Assembly (NCBI GenBank): GCA_002104905.1
Contig: MCFE01000080.1
Location: 1 to 64,000 of the forward strand
DNA from: Basidiobolus meristosporus CBS 931.73
Taxonomy: Eukaryota > Basidiobolomycota > Basidiobolomycetes > Basidiobolales > Basidiobolaceae
Direction of reading: 5' to 3'
DNA: 64,000 bases
Of the stretch, positions 11,575-23,290 are shown in pieces; position 1 is the stretch's first letter; each line of letters opens with the position of its first letter. The notes beneath the pieces were generated by a model, which had not been told where the DNA came from, did no database searches, and saw only the letters and a list, made by a program, of their open reading frames with translations. A program made the position numbers and the translations under genes.

Positions 11575-14500
11575 GGTTATATCCTTCATTGTATTTCTGT
11601 TCTATATAATGTATTTGGCTTTGTTGGTATGTAATCTCTTGATAAGACGTACTTGTTTAGACTAGCGATATGTCGAACGCATATAGACTATCGCTTACAC
11701 CAAGTATTCGGTGTTAGATGCATACATGTTTATATAACTCGTTGATGGATGATTTAGAGGATAAAGTGGGCCTGTCTAGTCAACTTTTTACCAATATTTA
11801 TTCCCATTCTGCTTCGTTTCGTGAGTACTTTGCGCAAGTTAATGAGGGGTGGCAACTGTTAAAAAAGCGGTCCAGCATATGTGATATTGTGAGCGATCGA
11901 AGCTGAACTCCGTTGACCATAGCTTAATTTTCCGGTAGTTAGGCCCAGTGCAGCACTGAAGAAATCGTTGCTGCTGAGGTTCGAAGTTGGGTGCTGATTG
12001 GAAGGGGAAAGCTGCAAAACCCGATAGTGTATCTAGAACTTTGAAAATCTTTGGGTAATTACCGTATGGAAATCTGGACTTGGTGGCTTACGTATATTTT
12101 ATCGTAGCTTTTCGGTGTCTCTCCATTGACCAACAACCAAAGAACCATAAATACATCAAAACTTTGGAAATGGAAGTCTCTCGATGCAGTCCTACAATTA
12201 GCTGTTGGAGGCAGTAAGACGTGTATTTACCTATGGTCATATATATTCCACTTTTAAGGGCCAACAATTCAACCAACTCCGTACTCACATGCTTGGTTGA
12301 ATTAACTAGAATATCCCATACAACAGATGTCAATATCTAACTGCAGAGTTACAAGGGAACAATGAGGCTACTGGTGCGTGAATGTTTGTCTATTCGTCTT
12401 CCAAAGCTGTAACATGTAAACACTGAATATATGGGGTTGGTAGACTGTAATGTGCCTATATCAACTTTTATGAAGCACCACAATGTGATACTTGTATTTC
12501 TTACATACTCGCGTGTTAAAGAGAATGTCCCCATGCTAGTGGCGGAGTTTTTCAGTCTAAATATTGTAGGGTCTGTGTTGTTAAAGTTATAAAAGAGGCC
12601 TCAGTAAAGATTTCTGATGAACACCATCAAAATGTTGTGAGCTTTGAAGATTCTGGAAGTGATTGAGAGAACAAGCTGAATACTTGGTTTTCACTGAATG
12701 CTTTATTGAAGGTAAAAGTGGCATATATATTTTTGCGGGGTCTTGGAAATACAAGCACGTATGGAGGATTGCGTGAGCATGCGTGCAAAGTTTGGGCGCT
12801 TCTAGGCCACTTTGTGAATTTTCATGTTGTGAGTGTTTCACATTATGGTGAAATATTCCCAGTAAATCCCAACAAAGAGTAAAGGTCATAAGCTATGATC
12901 TAAGTGACTAACCTAACGGAATATTTAAGTCTAAATACAATACCTACAATACAAAGCACTTCAGTCCTACCTGATTTGCAGTTTTCACACATCAAGCTTA
13001 AAGGTCATACTAGCGTATAGTACTCCACATACTGTCTACACCCTCATCAGCACCCATTGTATGAATAGTCAAGGCCTAGCTAATGGCCAATGGCTTCACA
13101 TAATTTGCAAGGTTTGGCTTTATGTGCTGGGTGGAATACCATCATGATACTATGTAAATATGGTTGGAATACCAGGAAAGCATCATATTGAAATGTATAC
13201 TAGGAAAGGTAGACATTGATAAACTGGTTAAAATGTTTAACATTGTAAATAATAAGCCCCAACACTGCTACCTGCTACCGTAAATCTCCCTTAGTTTTCG
13301 GAGAAAACGTAGCAAAACTATGTCCATAACTTATATCGCAATTGCGTACAGATACATGTATTGCTATTGGGAGTATTGCAGGGCTATTGTCATTTTTGTT
13401 TGCATGCATGTTTCCAGGCCTCAAGATACCAGGGTACCAGTGCCACAGCAGAGATTTCTAACAAACGGTAGGAATGCCACGAGAAATAATAGAAGCCCAA
13501 GTTTTGTTAATGCCTAGAGAGACTGAGGCACGTGTACGGTTCTTGAAGATTTGTAATATTCTCCAATTCCTACCTACACATCCTCGCATTTATCACGGTG
13601 TCGATCCTACTGCTGTTTTACTAAACATCGTGAAGTCTCCTCATTCAGGCTGTGGCTTTCGGTTGATCCTCCAGCTTGTATCAATGAATTCGTAGTCTTC
13701 GGCCTCAAACGCCCACAAAGAAGAGGTGCTCATGTGATTACCAATGGAGATCTCCTCCCTGGTAGGAAACGCCCTTCCCCGACGGGAACGATATTATTAA
13801 CTACGACATCTTCGTTACCGGACATCATTTTTACCAGTACAATCCTGGAGCTACTCTTAGTGGAGGCAGCTCACGCCAGCCCAATTGGATCCATATATTG
13901 CCAATTGGACTGGATCGTTACATTTAAGTTCGTCTAGACTACTAATTGTCAAGTCGCTGCTACAATCGAGGGCTGGATCATATATCACCTGAAGAGCAGT
14001 GCAGCAGCTTTGTTCGGTCAAGTGGAGTCCTTTCCACATGTTCTTGTTCAAAAGAGATCATGCCAGGGCTAACGAAAATGTGAATTATTGTTGAGTTCAG
14101 TTGGTCGTCTTCCGCCTATCCTTGTTGAGGTAATATGCCATATTATGCGGTTTTGTCAAAGTCTGAAATGGCCCCAACCTCAGCAACCATCTACAATCCA
14201 TGCCTACAAGGCTCCAATAGAACTGGCTCTCGTTTCCATCGGTAGTGCTTTGAAAAGGTTAGCCAACTAGTTGTCGATCTCTAGAATATTCAAGTTGTCG
14301 TTTACAGCAGCCTTCTTCAATAAAACTGCCAACAATTGTTAATTCTGTGTTTATAAAATGACCAAGTCAATCCGCACCTCCAACCCCCAGCCTCCTGTTA
14401 CAGTACACTGCGTATGTGTATACATTGAAGTGTCTTCTCGTCCTTGCCGGTTGAGCTTCTATTCTTACCAAGCCCTGGGTTCTAATAGTGTTCAGGATAT

Positions 14501-15082
14501 GGTATTATACCGATAGGTGAATGACTAGATTCCATTTGGCACAGGATCTGTATACCACAAGGAGGCGGAGCGCTTAAAGGGCTTTGAATCCACTATAACA
14601 GAAAGCCGCCTCTGTCCAAAATCAACGCAATCACGCCCGCCGAGTAAATACAAGAGTATCCAGATTTCTGAATCACAAGGAAAGTCAATGTAGGCATGAA
14701 TGTAGGTACAAACTTGGAGAATCAAGTGGATACAAGCATTGGCTTCCATGTAACTATCAAAAAGCACGTCTCGGGGTAGTGCTGATCAGCTCCACAAACC
14801 CAACGTTCTGAATTGTAAAGACCACGACTACCCATGTGGCTTGCTGGTCATGAGTATGATTAGCACCTCTTACTAGATGATTTATTCATATGTTCATTTG
14901 CCTCGGCATATCCAGCTAGATCAACACGTCAGCCAGTGATCCATGGTCCAACTTCAGTCTACAGCAATTCCTTGAATTAGGATCCTCTCAATTGCTTACC
15001 GAAATCATCATTTTTTTTACAATAATTTTGCTTTTCTAATTTGGTGAAAGCTATCTATACTTGTGACATCGACTACTAGATA
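11575..15082. other. intergenic, contains one solo LTR
   Basis: No protein gene is supportable here. The only recognised feature is the LTR at 12633-12951, listed separately. Short frames at 13.3-14.3 kb show no domain and no exon chain. The right end holds the promoter of the CCA-adding enzyme gene; a T-run lies at 15011-15018. Confidence 0.45.
12633..12951 (-). repeat. solo LTR of a Ty1/copia-type family, copy in the gene island
   Basis: This 319-bp segment matches four copies in the right-hand block (35777-36113, 55378-55723, 58946-59294, 60089-60393). It starts TGTTGTGAG, ends CTACAATA and is flanked by CAAAA and CAAAG, close to a 5-bp target duplication. The orientation is minus, judged from the better-preserved copies, which read TATAAATACT then AATAAA on that strand. 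This copy keeps CG at positions where block copies have TG or CA, for example 12736-12737, 12758-12759 and 12782-12783. Confidence 0.75.
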
Positions 15083-17389
15083 ATGTTCTTACAACGTCTT
15101 GGCCACTTCAAGTCCTTAGTAAGAAACAACTCGGTCTTAACTAATCGCCTGCTCACTCTTAGAATATACAACAGCTACCACACCAGCAATCCTCGCATGC
15201 CGTGCGATAAATCTAAACGCTCCATTCCCCCAGTTACTACGCCTTACACCTCGACAAATAGACGTGTTATGAATAACCAAAAAAGTTACGGAATAAGTAA
15301 AAATACGGGGCGCAAGATGAAGATCGATCTCAATCAAAAGGAGAGTGAAATATGTGACCTCTTGCATGATGTTGCCTTGAATTTAAAGAAAACCAACCCG
15401 GAGCTCCCTTCGGTTGAATTAAGGGTGGCGGGGGGTTGGGTTCGAGACAAAGTTTGTGTTTGCTCTAAAAAACCGAATTTTCTTGTGGATTCGAGTTGGC
15501 TAACGACAATCCTTTAGTTGCTAGGACTGGAAAGCCATGATTTAGACATTGCCATTAACAGCATGCTTGGCTATGACTTTGCGCTTCATGTAAATGATTA
15601 CTTGAAGAAGAAAGGCTATTCCTCCAAGCACGTGACTAAAATCGCCTCGAATCCCGATAAGTCCAAGCATTTGGAAACAGCAACCTCCATGGTATTTGGG
15701 ATGTCGCTTGACTTTGTGAATCTGAGGGGCGAAGTGCGAGAGGAGAACGGAAGCCCTCTCGAGGCCGTAAGTTTCTACTAGACAGTTGTGCAGCCTATGC
15801 TGTCCGTATCTGACCTTTCCGTGAATAGTCGTTTGGAACTCCCTCCCAAGATGCCTTCCGCCGGGACATTACCATCAATGCGCTCTTCTACAACATACAT
15901 ACCCAGGAGGTGGAAGATTTCACCAACATGGTAAGCTGAAGTTTGCCTACAAAACGGACGCACAGAAACTCACGCCGCCACCGCGCCACAGGGAATCGCC
16001 GATCTAAGTGAAGGGCTGATCCGTACTCCCCTTCCTGCCATCGAGACTTTTAGAGATGATCCACTGAGAGTTCTTCGATGCATTCGTTTTGCTAGCATTT
16101 TTGACTTCGACATAGTGGAGGATATTAAGAAAGTGACTTCGGAGCCAGAAATCATGGTAACACCAGCATTGCAGGCTGTGTTCGGACTCCACTAGCATAG
16201 CTGACCATTGTGACCCATCCATAGAATGCATTGAGCAAAAACATCAGCAGAGAGCGCATTGGCGTCGAGCTGGACAAAATTCTCCGAGGTAGACGGGCTC
16301 CAGACAGAGTGTCTCTTTAGGGAAAAGCGGGGAAACTAACCCTCTCTTCTTGTAAACAGGCCCAAACCCGTTGAAGGGCTTAGAGCTTATACATGGACTG
16401 AATCTGTTCAATGTTGTGTTCACAAAGCCATCCAATGCAACCGCTGATAGCACGCAGGACGAGAGCATAGGATTGCAGCTCTCGAAAACCATCAACTGGT
16501 ATGTGAAAGGCAACGAGGCGAATAGTTCTAGAACGCATGCTTACCAGAGAGATGGCCAGGCTCATTCAGAAGAAACATATCGGCGAAGTGATTCCCAACT
16601 CAACCGAAGAAATCAGATGGCTTTACCTGGCGTCGAACCTCATACCGTTCAAAGACTTGACGTATCAAGAGAAGAAGAGACAGCTCACCGTCGTTCATTA
16701 TTCAATTAGAGAGGGGTTGAAGGTACATGCGGATGTGTGCTGCGCTTCGACCACACGCCACTAACCTGATTGGCCACGTCTTCTTAGTCTTCCAATGTTG
16801 ATATTGATACCACATGCAAGCTGTTCAGTTCGCTGGACTTGATTCGCGAGGCAGTCGAGAGCAACTATAGCAAAGCGTTGGACAGGCCCAAGCTAGGGAT
16901 GCTGCTCAGAGAGATCGGAAACAAGTGGCGGTTGGCGGTGATGTTTTCGTTGGCTAACGACGTTCTACCATATCAGGCAAGATCAAACCAGTTTGAGCAA
17001 GGTTAGTAGGTTTAGCTAGTCAACCTCCGATCAACATGGAAGTGCTCACCCAGCCAGCAGAAGACAAAGCCATGCAACAGGTTATCGAGAAATACCGAAG
17101 GTTCGTTGCGCAAGTTCATGAGTATGGCATCGAGGAATGCTATTCGTGGAAGTACATCGTGGATGTAAGTTGGGCTTGCTAATAGAAATCAGCAAGGCTA
17201 CTCACTCTCTTCGGCAAATCCCCGGCTATTTAGGGAAAGAAGGCAGCCACGCTCCTAGGAATCAAGCCAGGCCCACAAATCAAGGGCATTCTCGAAAAGG
17301 TCATGTACTGGCAGCTTGGGCATCCGGAGGGCACACCAGAGCAATGCGTCGAATTCATCCAGAGCCTAGCACCGGAATCCAAGCAGTGA
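15083..17389 (+). CDS. CCA1: CCA-adding tRNA nucleotidyltransferase, ten exons, probable mitochondrial presequence
   Basis: The enzyme adds CCA to tRNA 3' ends from CTP and ATP. Exons: 15083-15451, 15518-15766, 15829-15930, 15992-16156, 16225-16288, 16360-16498, 16560-16722, 16788-17001, 17061-17164, 17234-17389; together 574 residues. All junctions are GT/AG and keep one frame. The sixth intron (16499-16559) was chosen because it alone gives a sensible length without a stop. Class II nucleotidyltransferase motifs are clear: 'VAGGWVRDKLLG' then SHDLDIAI (metal-binding DxD), 'DAFRRDITINALFYN', and 'FRDDPLRVLRCIRFASIF'. The C-terminal LLGIKPGPQIKGILEKVM block is typical of fungal CCA1. The first 38 residues are rich in Arg, Leu and Ser with no acidic residues, like a mitochondrial presequence. 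In-frame Mets at 39, 63 and 79 could give a cytosolic/nuclear form, as yeast CCA1 does from alternative starts. Confidence 0.92.
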
Positions 17390-18393
17390 CCTGGGAATGC
17401 AGTATATCACGATGAGTTCGTCCCCGCTTTAAGCGTAACCCCGCCACATAGAAAGTATATCATTGATTAAAATATTTGCAAACAACCAGTGGTTACCTGC
17501 GATTGTATAGAGCATGTGATGGCCAAAAGGCTCAACCCACCGCTATGACTCATTACACAAGCAGGGCAGCGGGATTCAATGGATAGAGTATGGACAGCGT
17601 ATACGTAACTGTGAGCAGGTGCGCCATTAATCCTAATATTGACGCATTTACTCCACATACACCCGTGGATTGCACCAAACAGGTAGATATTGCTAGTGGA
17701 ATTTATGCCGTTTCAGAGGGCCACTTTTCATTTGAATGCAGGCTGCTCGGCTAGCACCACATCCTAGTCATCTGGTCACGCTGGCGTCTCATCCAACAGA
17801 GCTTCTGTATTATACAGATCTGCTGAATAAACCTTTCCACAACGGTAGCACAAGCCATGCCAATAACGACTATCGCGGTGAGGCCGAACCTCGAATCATC
17901 CATGTTCCCCTGGCTCCTGAGGAGAACAGGAGGGGTAAATGGAAATCCCACCCATGATCCTCGGTAATCATCAGTGCTCGTACACATTGCACCATGGCTT
18001 GAATTCGGATATCAGGAAGAAACCCATCCTCAGAGCTGACTCTTGATGCTATATCGATTGCATAACCAGTTATCAAACCAGTTTCTCTTGGGATTGTACG
18101 GAAAACCATCAGAAATTAAAGTATGAGCGTCTTTTTCCCTGCCATCCCTCTCTCACCCGTCTCTCAACTCTTATTATAATTACCGTTTAATCCCTCCGAG
18201 CTCTATTTAGCGCTTGTACCCCCGCCCTAACATATTCATATATACCTATTTCCTCATCTCCACGCACTCTGCAGAGTGACCAGGCGTAAGTGTGCATTTT
18301 ACTCTTGTCCTTCTGACCTTACTTTTTACCTTGCCTTGGCGAAGCATTCCCAGTCCGCTTGATTGAGCATTTTTATGTCAGCTTGAGAAAGAG
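17390..18393. other. intergenic; possible 5' leader intron of the next gene
   Basis: No supportable gene. GTAAGT at 18286 and an AG ending at 18381 would make a 96-bp leader intron ending 12 bases before the ATG at 18394. Confidence 0.4.
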
Positions 18394-18609
18394 ATGTACT
18401 CCTCAGCAATCATCACCAACAACAGCCAGACCACAGTTGCGTCTCCAAAGCAGGATTTGGAGGAGGAGCTAGACGACCCCATGGAGCTAGATGAGGACAA
18501 CAACACACCGGTCATACCGGAGTACGCACTTCGACGGAGAGGCGCCATAGCCGTGGTGGACAAGTCGGTGCAATCCTTCTTTGCCACCCGAATACCCAGC
18601 GGAAACTGA
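18394..18609 (+). CDS. small acidic protein, 71 residues, not recognised
   Basis: A short open frame starts at ATG 18394 and ends with TGA at 18609. It has a Ser/Thr/Asn-rich N-terminus, an acidic centre (EEELDDPMELDEDNN) and a short basic-hydrophobic tail with ALRRRGAIAVVDKSVQSFF. There is no signal peptide or membrane segment. Support for a real gene is indirect: a good leader-intron candidate (18286-18381) just upstream and a T-rich flank after the stop. I do not recognise the family. It could instead be the last exon of a longer gene whose upstream exons I did not find. Confidence 0.4.
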   Translation: MYSSAIITNNSQTTVASPKQDLEEELDDPMELDEDNNTPVIPEYALRRRGAIAVVDKSVQSFFATRIPSGN

Positions 18610-20105
18610 GCCCCGCGCTCACAATTTCCCATTTTTTTGTATATTCCTTTCTTATTCATTAGGCTAGCTCTACGCTTCATTCATCTCTGGAGATAGCTGA
18701 GTAAATGTTTATTTTCGCTTTGAAACATCATTTTGAGCCTTACGGCCTTGTCTTGAACTGTGGGTGAGGCGGATACTGACCTTCATCTGCCAACCACCGA
18801 CCAACGCAAGTGAGCAGCCCATCGTATACAACAGTGCGGCTCTAGTCAGAGCGTAGCTACGAGACACCCAGGCCAGAGATCAATGGGGGGGGGTCCACTT
18901 ATATAAGTGGAATTTCACGCTAGCAAGAGTCAGATTTGTTTACCCATTATTGAACGAGCCGGTGGTGAGGTTCGATAGGGGCCGGATTGGTTGCTGAAAT
19001 GCCCGTGTAACAACATAGAAATTTTTCACTCCCCAGCATCGTATATGGCCAGCGTGTATGCTAGTGTTCACCCACCAGCAGGACATCCAGACCCATGTCA
19101 AGACCGGTTAGAGAGGACTAGATCAGAACAAATCCCATTTTCCTCATCCACAGGCCGGCCGCATCACGGTTGCGCGTCAGCGACGGCCAGCTTCATTCAT
19201 AAGCTTGTGCCACCGTAGCATTGCCTGGAGATGCTGTGAATCTTCGGTGCTTACTCCATGATGCAAGATGCCCGTGATTGCGCAAACAAGTCGCCCATCG
19301 GGTGATCCAGCTGCCAATGCCTGGCAACTGGTAATTCTAGCCAGTGGAACCAGTTCACCCCGTCTAAAAGGGTGGTAGCTAGCCCCATCATTTCCATGGT
19401 AGCAACGGCGGCATCATTCAATTCGCAGGCCGATTGCTGTATATAGATGAGTCGTTACTAGTTCCATGGCAATTGGGGTCACAGATACACCGTGCCAATC
19501 CTTGCCTCTTGTGACCAAGATGGCACATTTCCATGATGTGGGGGTCATTGCTGCTCCCTTACATTAGGCAAGGGACTTGGGATGGGAAGCCCCTGGCCAA
19601 TGTCCGGAAGCAGATCAGGCTGGAGATTGGGTTTTGGAGGATGTCTCTGGAGAAACCCAGTTGCAATCCCCTCAGTGCGCAACGGGCGTGGGGCATGACC
19701 CTTTCACTGGGTCATTGCAAGACCACGAGGTGGTGGTTGAGACATCGCGCATGCAGTGCCTCGGCAATGGAATTCCAAGGATTGTAACAATAAGGGTTTA
19801 TGAGTTGCACTGAAACCTTGGAGTCAGGTTCAAAGCGGTCGCAGCGGAGGAAATGATTCAATCATGTCCAAGTAGGCCCATCGCTCAATTTAGAGTGAAA
19901 CAACTCTATCTATCCTGTGCAGGATCCCATCGCCCACTGGATGCCGTCATCGCAGAGCATCAGGAATCGCTTCATTCTTGGTAGTAGCATTTGATGTGCT
20001 TTCGTGCAACTCGAGTTCGTCTATAAAGCCCTAGGTGTGATGGCCGCCTGCAACCAACCCAACGAACATAACGTCCATTACCCCCACTCGTTGCAGTCGT
20101 TAACG
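18610..20105. other. intergenic
   Basis: No supportable gene. A run of eight G lies near 18886-18893. The 19.5-19.8 kb region has open frames in more than one reading frame but no motif. A TATA box for the next gene lies at 20022-20027. Confidence 0.4.
20022..20027 (+). promoter_or_regulatory. TATAAA box that decides the start of the following gene
   Basis: TATAAA lies only 13 bases before the first ATG (20040) but 79 bases before the next in-frame ATG (20106). The other genes here with clear TATA boxes have 46-85 bases to the ATG, so the downstream ATG is favoured. Confidence 0.5.
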
Positions 20106-20969
20106 ATGTCCAGTACGGCGGTCCTCAGCATTGCCCCCATCCACGAGTTTCCTCATGTCGCAGACCTCGACGCACATCAGGATCTCTCAAAGCCACTTGA
20201 TTCCCAACCCACCAGCCTCCCCGACCCCTCAGCCAAAATCGCCGAGTATGTTCGAACGGTGCAATTCCCTGGCAAGGCGGAGTTCCGGGAGATCCTGGCT
20301 GATCGTCAGCGAACCAACGATCTGTATCAATATATCCTAGAGACCCGCAAGACCCTCGATCATCTAACCAAAGAGTGTGAAGACGCTCGCACCCAATGCA
20401 TCAGCGAGCTGCCTGAGAGCTGGACGGTGCGTATCTCGCCTTACTTCGAGGACGCACATCAGATGGCCATCCAGCGGTTTCATGCCCCTCAGTCTTCCTA
20501 CTTCCTGCCATCCCATGACGAGCAGATCTTGGCGCTTGTAAGGCAGTGGAACGTCTTTCCAGAGTCCATCTTTGCCTTCCCCCACGGCCGCGAGAGAATC
20601 CTGGCATGGATCAAGACCACCTACGAGCTGGAACGCGCAGCGGTGCGCAACAAAATCCTTGGGCTTCGAATGAGCACGCGCAAGAACCGCAAACTCAATG
20701 GCAAGAAGCTGAGCCAGGAGCTGCTTCGCTCCACCAGGCTTCCCGTGACTCTTCAGTCCATCCAGAAAGCTGTGTTGCTGCGCCATCTGGCCAAGATGTC
20801 TGGTGCCTGGGATGGTATCAGAGCCCCCGACACCACACAGAGGCAGCAGCAATTTTGGCTGGACTACCTTCAAGAGTTGCACACCCTTCGTGCCATGGCC
20901 CGTCACAAGGCCGAAGCCCGTCTCTCCAAGGTATTGAAGGAGGACCAGAGAAATCACGGGCCTTATTAA
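20106..20969 (+). CDS. unrecognised mostly helical protein, 287 residues
   Basis: The frame is open well before this point, but the TATA position favours ATG 20106 (MSSTAVLS); ATG 20040 would add 22 residues. The protein has a short Pro-rich N-terminal part. A long, mainly helical region follows, rich in Arg, Glu, Gln and Leu, with blocks such as KTLDHLTKECEDARTQC, ERILAWIKTTYELERAAV and a basic stretch MSTRKNRKLNGKKLSQELL around residues 194-212. No signal peptide or membrane segment is visible. The uninterrupted 860-bp frame with GC-rich third positions, unlike the flanking DNA, argues for a real single-exon gene. I do not recognise a family. Two helical halves around a basic hinge could suit nucleic-acid or protein binding, but that is a guess. 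Confidence 0.65.
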   Translation: MSSTAVLSIAPIHEFPHVADLDAHQDLSKPLDSQPTSLPDPSAKIAEYVRTVQFPGKAEFREILADRQRTNDLYQYILETRKTLDHLTKECEDARTQCISELPESWTVRISPYFEDAHQMAIQRFHAPQSSYFLPSHDEQILALVRQWNVFPESIFAFPHGRERILAWIKTTYELERAAVRNKILGLRMSTRKNRKLNGKKLSQELLRSTRLPVTLQSIQKAVLLRHLAKMSGAWDGIRAPDTTQRQQQFWLDYLQELHTLRAMARHKAEARLSKVLKEDQRNHGPY

Positions 20970-21854
20970 TGGTATTAGGGCCAGAGTTGACTTGTCCTCT
21001 GCAGCTATTAATTGAACAATGATCTTTCGTGTAACATCGGTTTCAAATTGAATCAGCCTTCATGGCTCGAGGTCTCAGAGCAGAGTCGATTGCCTGTATA
21101 TTTGTATTGCTAACTAAAATGTATTTCTGGTTAAACCATCGATCCATCTTCGCCTACCTCGCTGATATTATGGTGGCTGATCTTTCATGAATCCATCTTT
21201 CTGACAAACAATCAGCACTGCTGATGTGAGCGTGTACAAAGAAACCATATACGGGTTGTCCCAGTAGGGCCGGGTGCGTTTCCACCAAGGATCCTGCGGG
21301 TTGCCACTGGTTTGTCCGGATGCGCTTCATACCAGAGGCGAAGCTGTGGTCATGGAGCACACGGAGTGTGTGTGGAGTGCAGATCATGGCCGTCTCCAGA
21401 TGCGGGTTCGCATTTCAGGTTTTCTCTTCCTTTTGGAGGGATTCCAAGAGATGGCCAAAATCCTTGATACACTACGGCACATAGGATTACTCGATTCCCG
21501 AATCGGTTTACCAGAGGCACGCCATTCACTTGATTGTCCTGCAATGAGGCAACAGTAGGGTCCTTTGTTGGATAGCCCTTATAATATGCATGCAGGTGAT
21601 TAAACAACTCTTTATCCGACCATTCGCGCAGGCGGAACGAGCGTTGTGTAGGTGGCTACTCGAGGGTGGATTACGCTCGTTGTTGGGGTTTGTATAAGAT
21701 GGACTCGGCGGTACGTGCACAAAAGCTATTTTCAAAGATTTTGGGAGATTCAATATCGACCCCTTCACAAGAGCGTATAATCTACGCGGAATGCTGCACT
21801 AGCTGGTGAGTCCAGCATTATTCTATTCCATTGAATCCAAAGATTGCTGCTATT
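20970..21854. other. intergenic
   Basis: No supportable gene. Short frames on both strands around 21.2-21.6 kb lack motifs. Confidence 0.4.
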
Positions 21855-22520
21855 ATGAGCCTGTATTCGACATTCCACCCTTCTGATCATGTCACTACTC
21901 CTTTGGTGCATGACGACAGTTCCATGCGATACTCTGGTAGCCCACCCACCATCCCACCGAAAGTGTACACTATCCGTAGACTCGAGTATGGCCCAGGCAC
22001 TCTGGAATATGAACTCACACTCGACTATTTAAGACGATCTCGGAGTGTAGAGATATTCCGTAGAGAATGCAACCGACAGCCATCTCATCCCATCTCCCCT
22101 AACTTACGTCATCTTCCCATGTGTTGCGTATCCCTTCCTCCCAATCCGGTAGACTCGGCATTTACCCAACATGAATGCACCACCACGGGGGAGGAGGAGG
22201 GAGATGAGAAACTAGACATGTTGGATGTAAACGAGGACACCCCTGCTCCTCCATCACTCCAGCAGCTAAGACAGTGCTTCAGACCCGACTCACTTGGCCA
22301 AATCGACATTGAGAGCCAACAACCCATCATCCCTGCCGGATCGCTGCTCTTTTTGTTTGGCTTCATATTCATGCCTCTCTGGTGGCTTGGCTCCTACTAC
22401 CCCAACCCTTCCAGCTTGGAAATCCACCTGCAATGGCGATGTTATAATCGTATGATGTCCGTCGTTTCGATCTTTCTGTGCTGCTTCGTTATTGCGATGC
22501 TCGTCTGGTGGTTGAATTAA
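21855..22520 (+). CDS. fungal C-terminally anchored membrane protein with two membrane segments
   Basis: A single exon encodes 221 residues from ATG 21855; the frame is open a little further but only with non-ATG codons. The first 160 residues are soluble, Pro/Ser-rich, with an acidic patch (EEEGDEKLD). The C-terminus has two hydrophobic segments: 'LLFLFGFIFMPLWWLGSYYP' and, after the basic linker WRCYNRMM, 'VVSIFLCCFVIAMLVWWL'. The pattern GF-x3-P-x-WW-x-GS followed by W-x-x-x-NR-x-MS is one I know from uncharacterised fungal membrane proteins, which supports a real, conserved gene. The N-terminal part probably faces the cytosol with a hairpin anchor. No function is assigned. The last codons are WWLN, so almost nothing follows the second segment. 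Confidence 0.72.
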   Translation: MSLYSTFHPSDHVTTPLVHDDSSMRYSGSPPTIPPKVYTIRRLEYGPGTLEYELTLDYLRRSRSVEIFRRECNRQPSHPISPNLRHLPMCCVSLPPNPVDSAFTQHECTTTGEEEGDEKLDMLDVNEDTPAPPSLQQLRQCFRPDSLGQIDIESQQPIIPAGSLLFLFGFIFMPLWWLGSYYPNPSSLEIHLQWRCYNRMMSVVSIFLCCFVIAMLVWWLN

Positions 22521-23290
22521 GATTTGGATTTTAAGTGATCCCTGCTCAATCCAGTCAGAAGGTATATTTCCTGATAGAATCATGGTTGATAGTCAGACGG
22601 CACATGCTCCATAGAATGGGTATTTAGACATCAGATGCATACATATATATAAAGTTATTTACCAAATTCAAACATGTATCTGGTAGAGTGGTCATTCTCG
22701 TTTAATGTAGCTATAGGAGGGGTGAAACCCACATAGGATGATCAAGTAATGATTTCTAGGCAACCTTGTGCTGAACAGATGTTGCTCAAAGCCAACTCAC
22801 TGTATGGCGGGTGGACAAATCATGATGCAGCGCTGATGTATTATTAATCGAGCCAGTCTCAATGAACCTACGTCGAACCTTTCCGTGAAAGTCCACATGG
22901 CTACGTGTGGCATGTGTGGAGAGATGATCATGGCCGCATTAATCGTGCAGTAGGATTGAGAGACCGAGTTGACCGTCCTACATGACCTAATCTAACGATG
23001 GCTGCTTCTCCTATCCACTGCTAAGCCATACGCAATGTTGATTACTGGTTCAACCCCTCCCCCTCCATATTTCCCACTAATTCCTTGAATTTCTGATATT
23101 TCCATGTTTTATGCAGCATTATTCCTGCATCAAAAGATTCGTAAAGGGCTCATGAGTTGGGGAGCTTTGAAATTCTAATCATTGCAGTTTTACTATACAC
23201 TTTTCAACTCATCAATAAGGGTCAAAGGGTAAGGGATAAGGCTGATTGTGACTTGAACCACATATCTGTATAAATGTGGTCGTGCTCTGC
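22521..23290. other. intergenic between convergent genes
   Basis: No supportable gene; this is the shared 3' flank of the membrane-protein gene (+) and hexokinase copy 1 (-). Confidence 0.4.

Noticed and set aside
16371-16709. 112-codon frame overlapping the CCA-adding enzyme
   Set aside because: Exon 6 read through the sixth intron in the wrong frame; splicing at 16499/16559 restores the family sequence.
18960-18990. GGTTCGA boxes here and at 1814 and 11977 as tRNA T-loops
   Set aside because: No matching A-box, acceptor stem or anticodon arm could be folded by eye.
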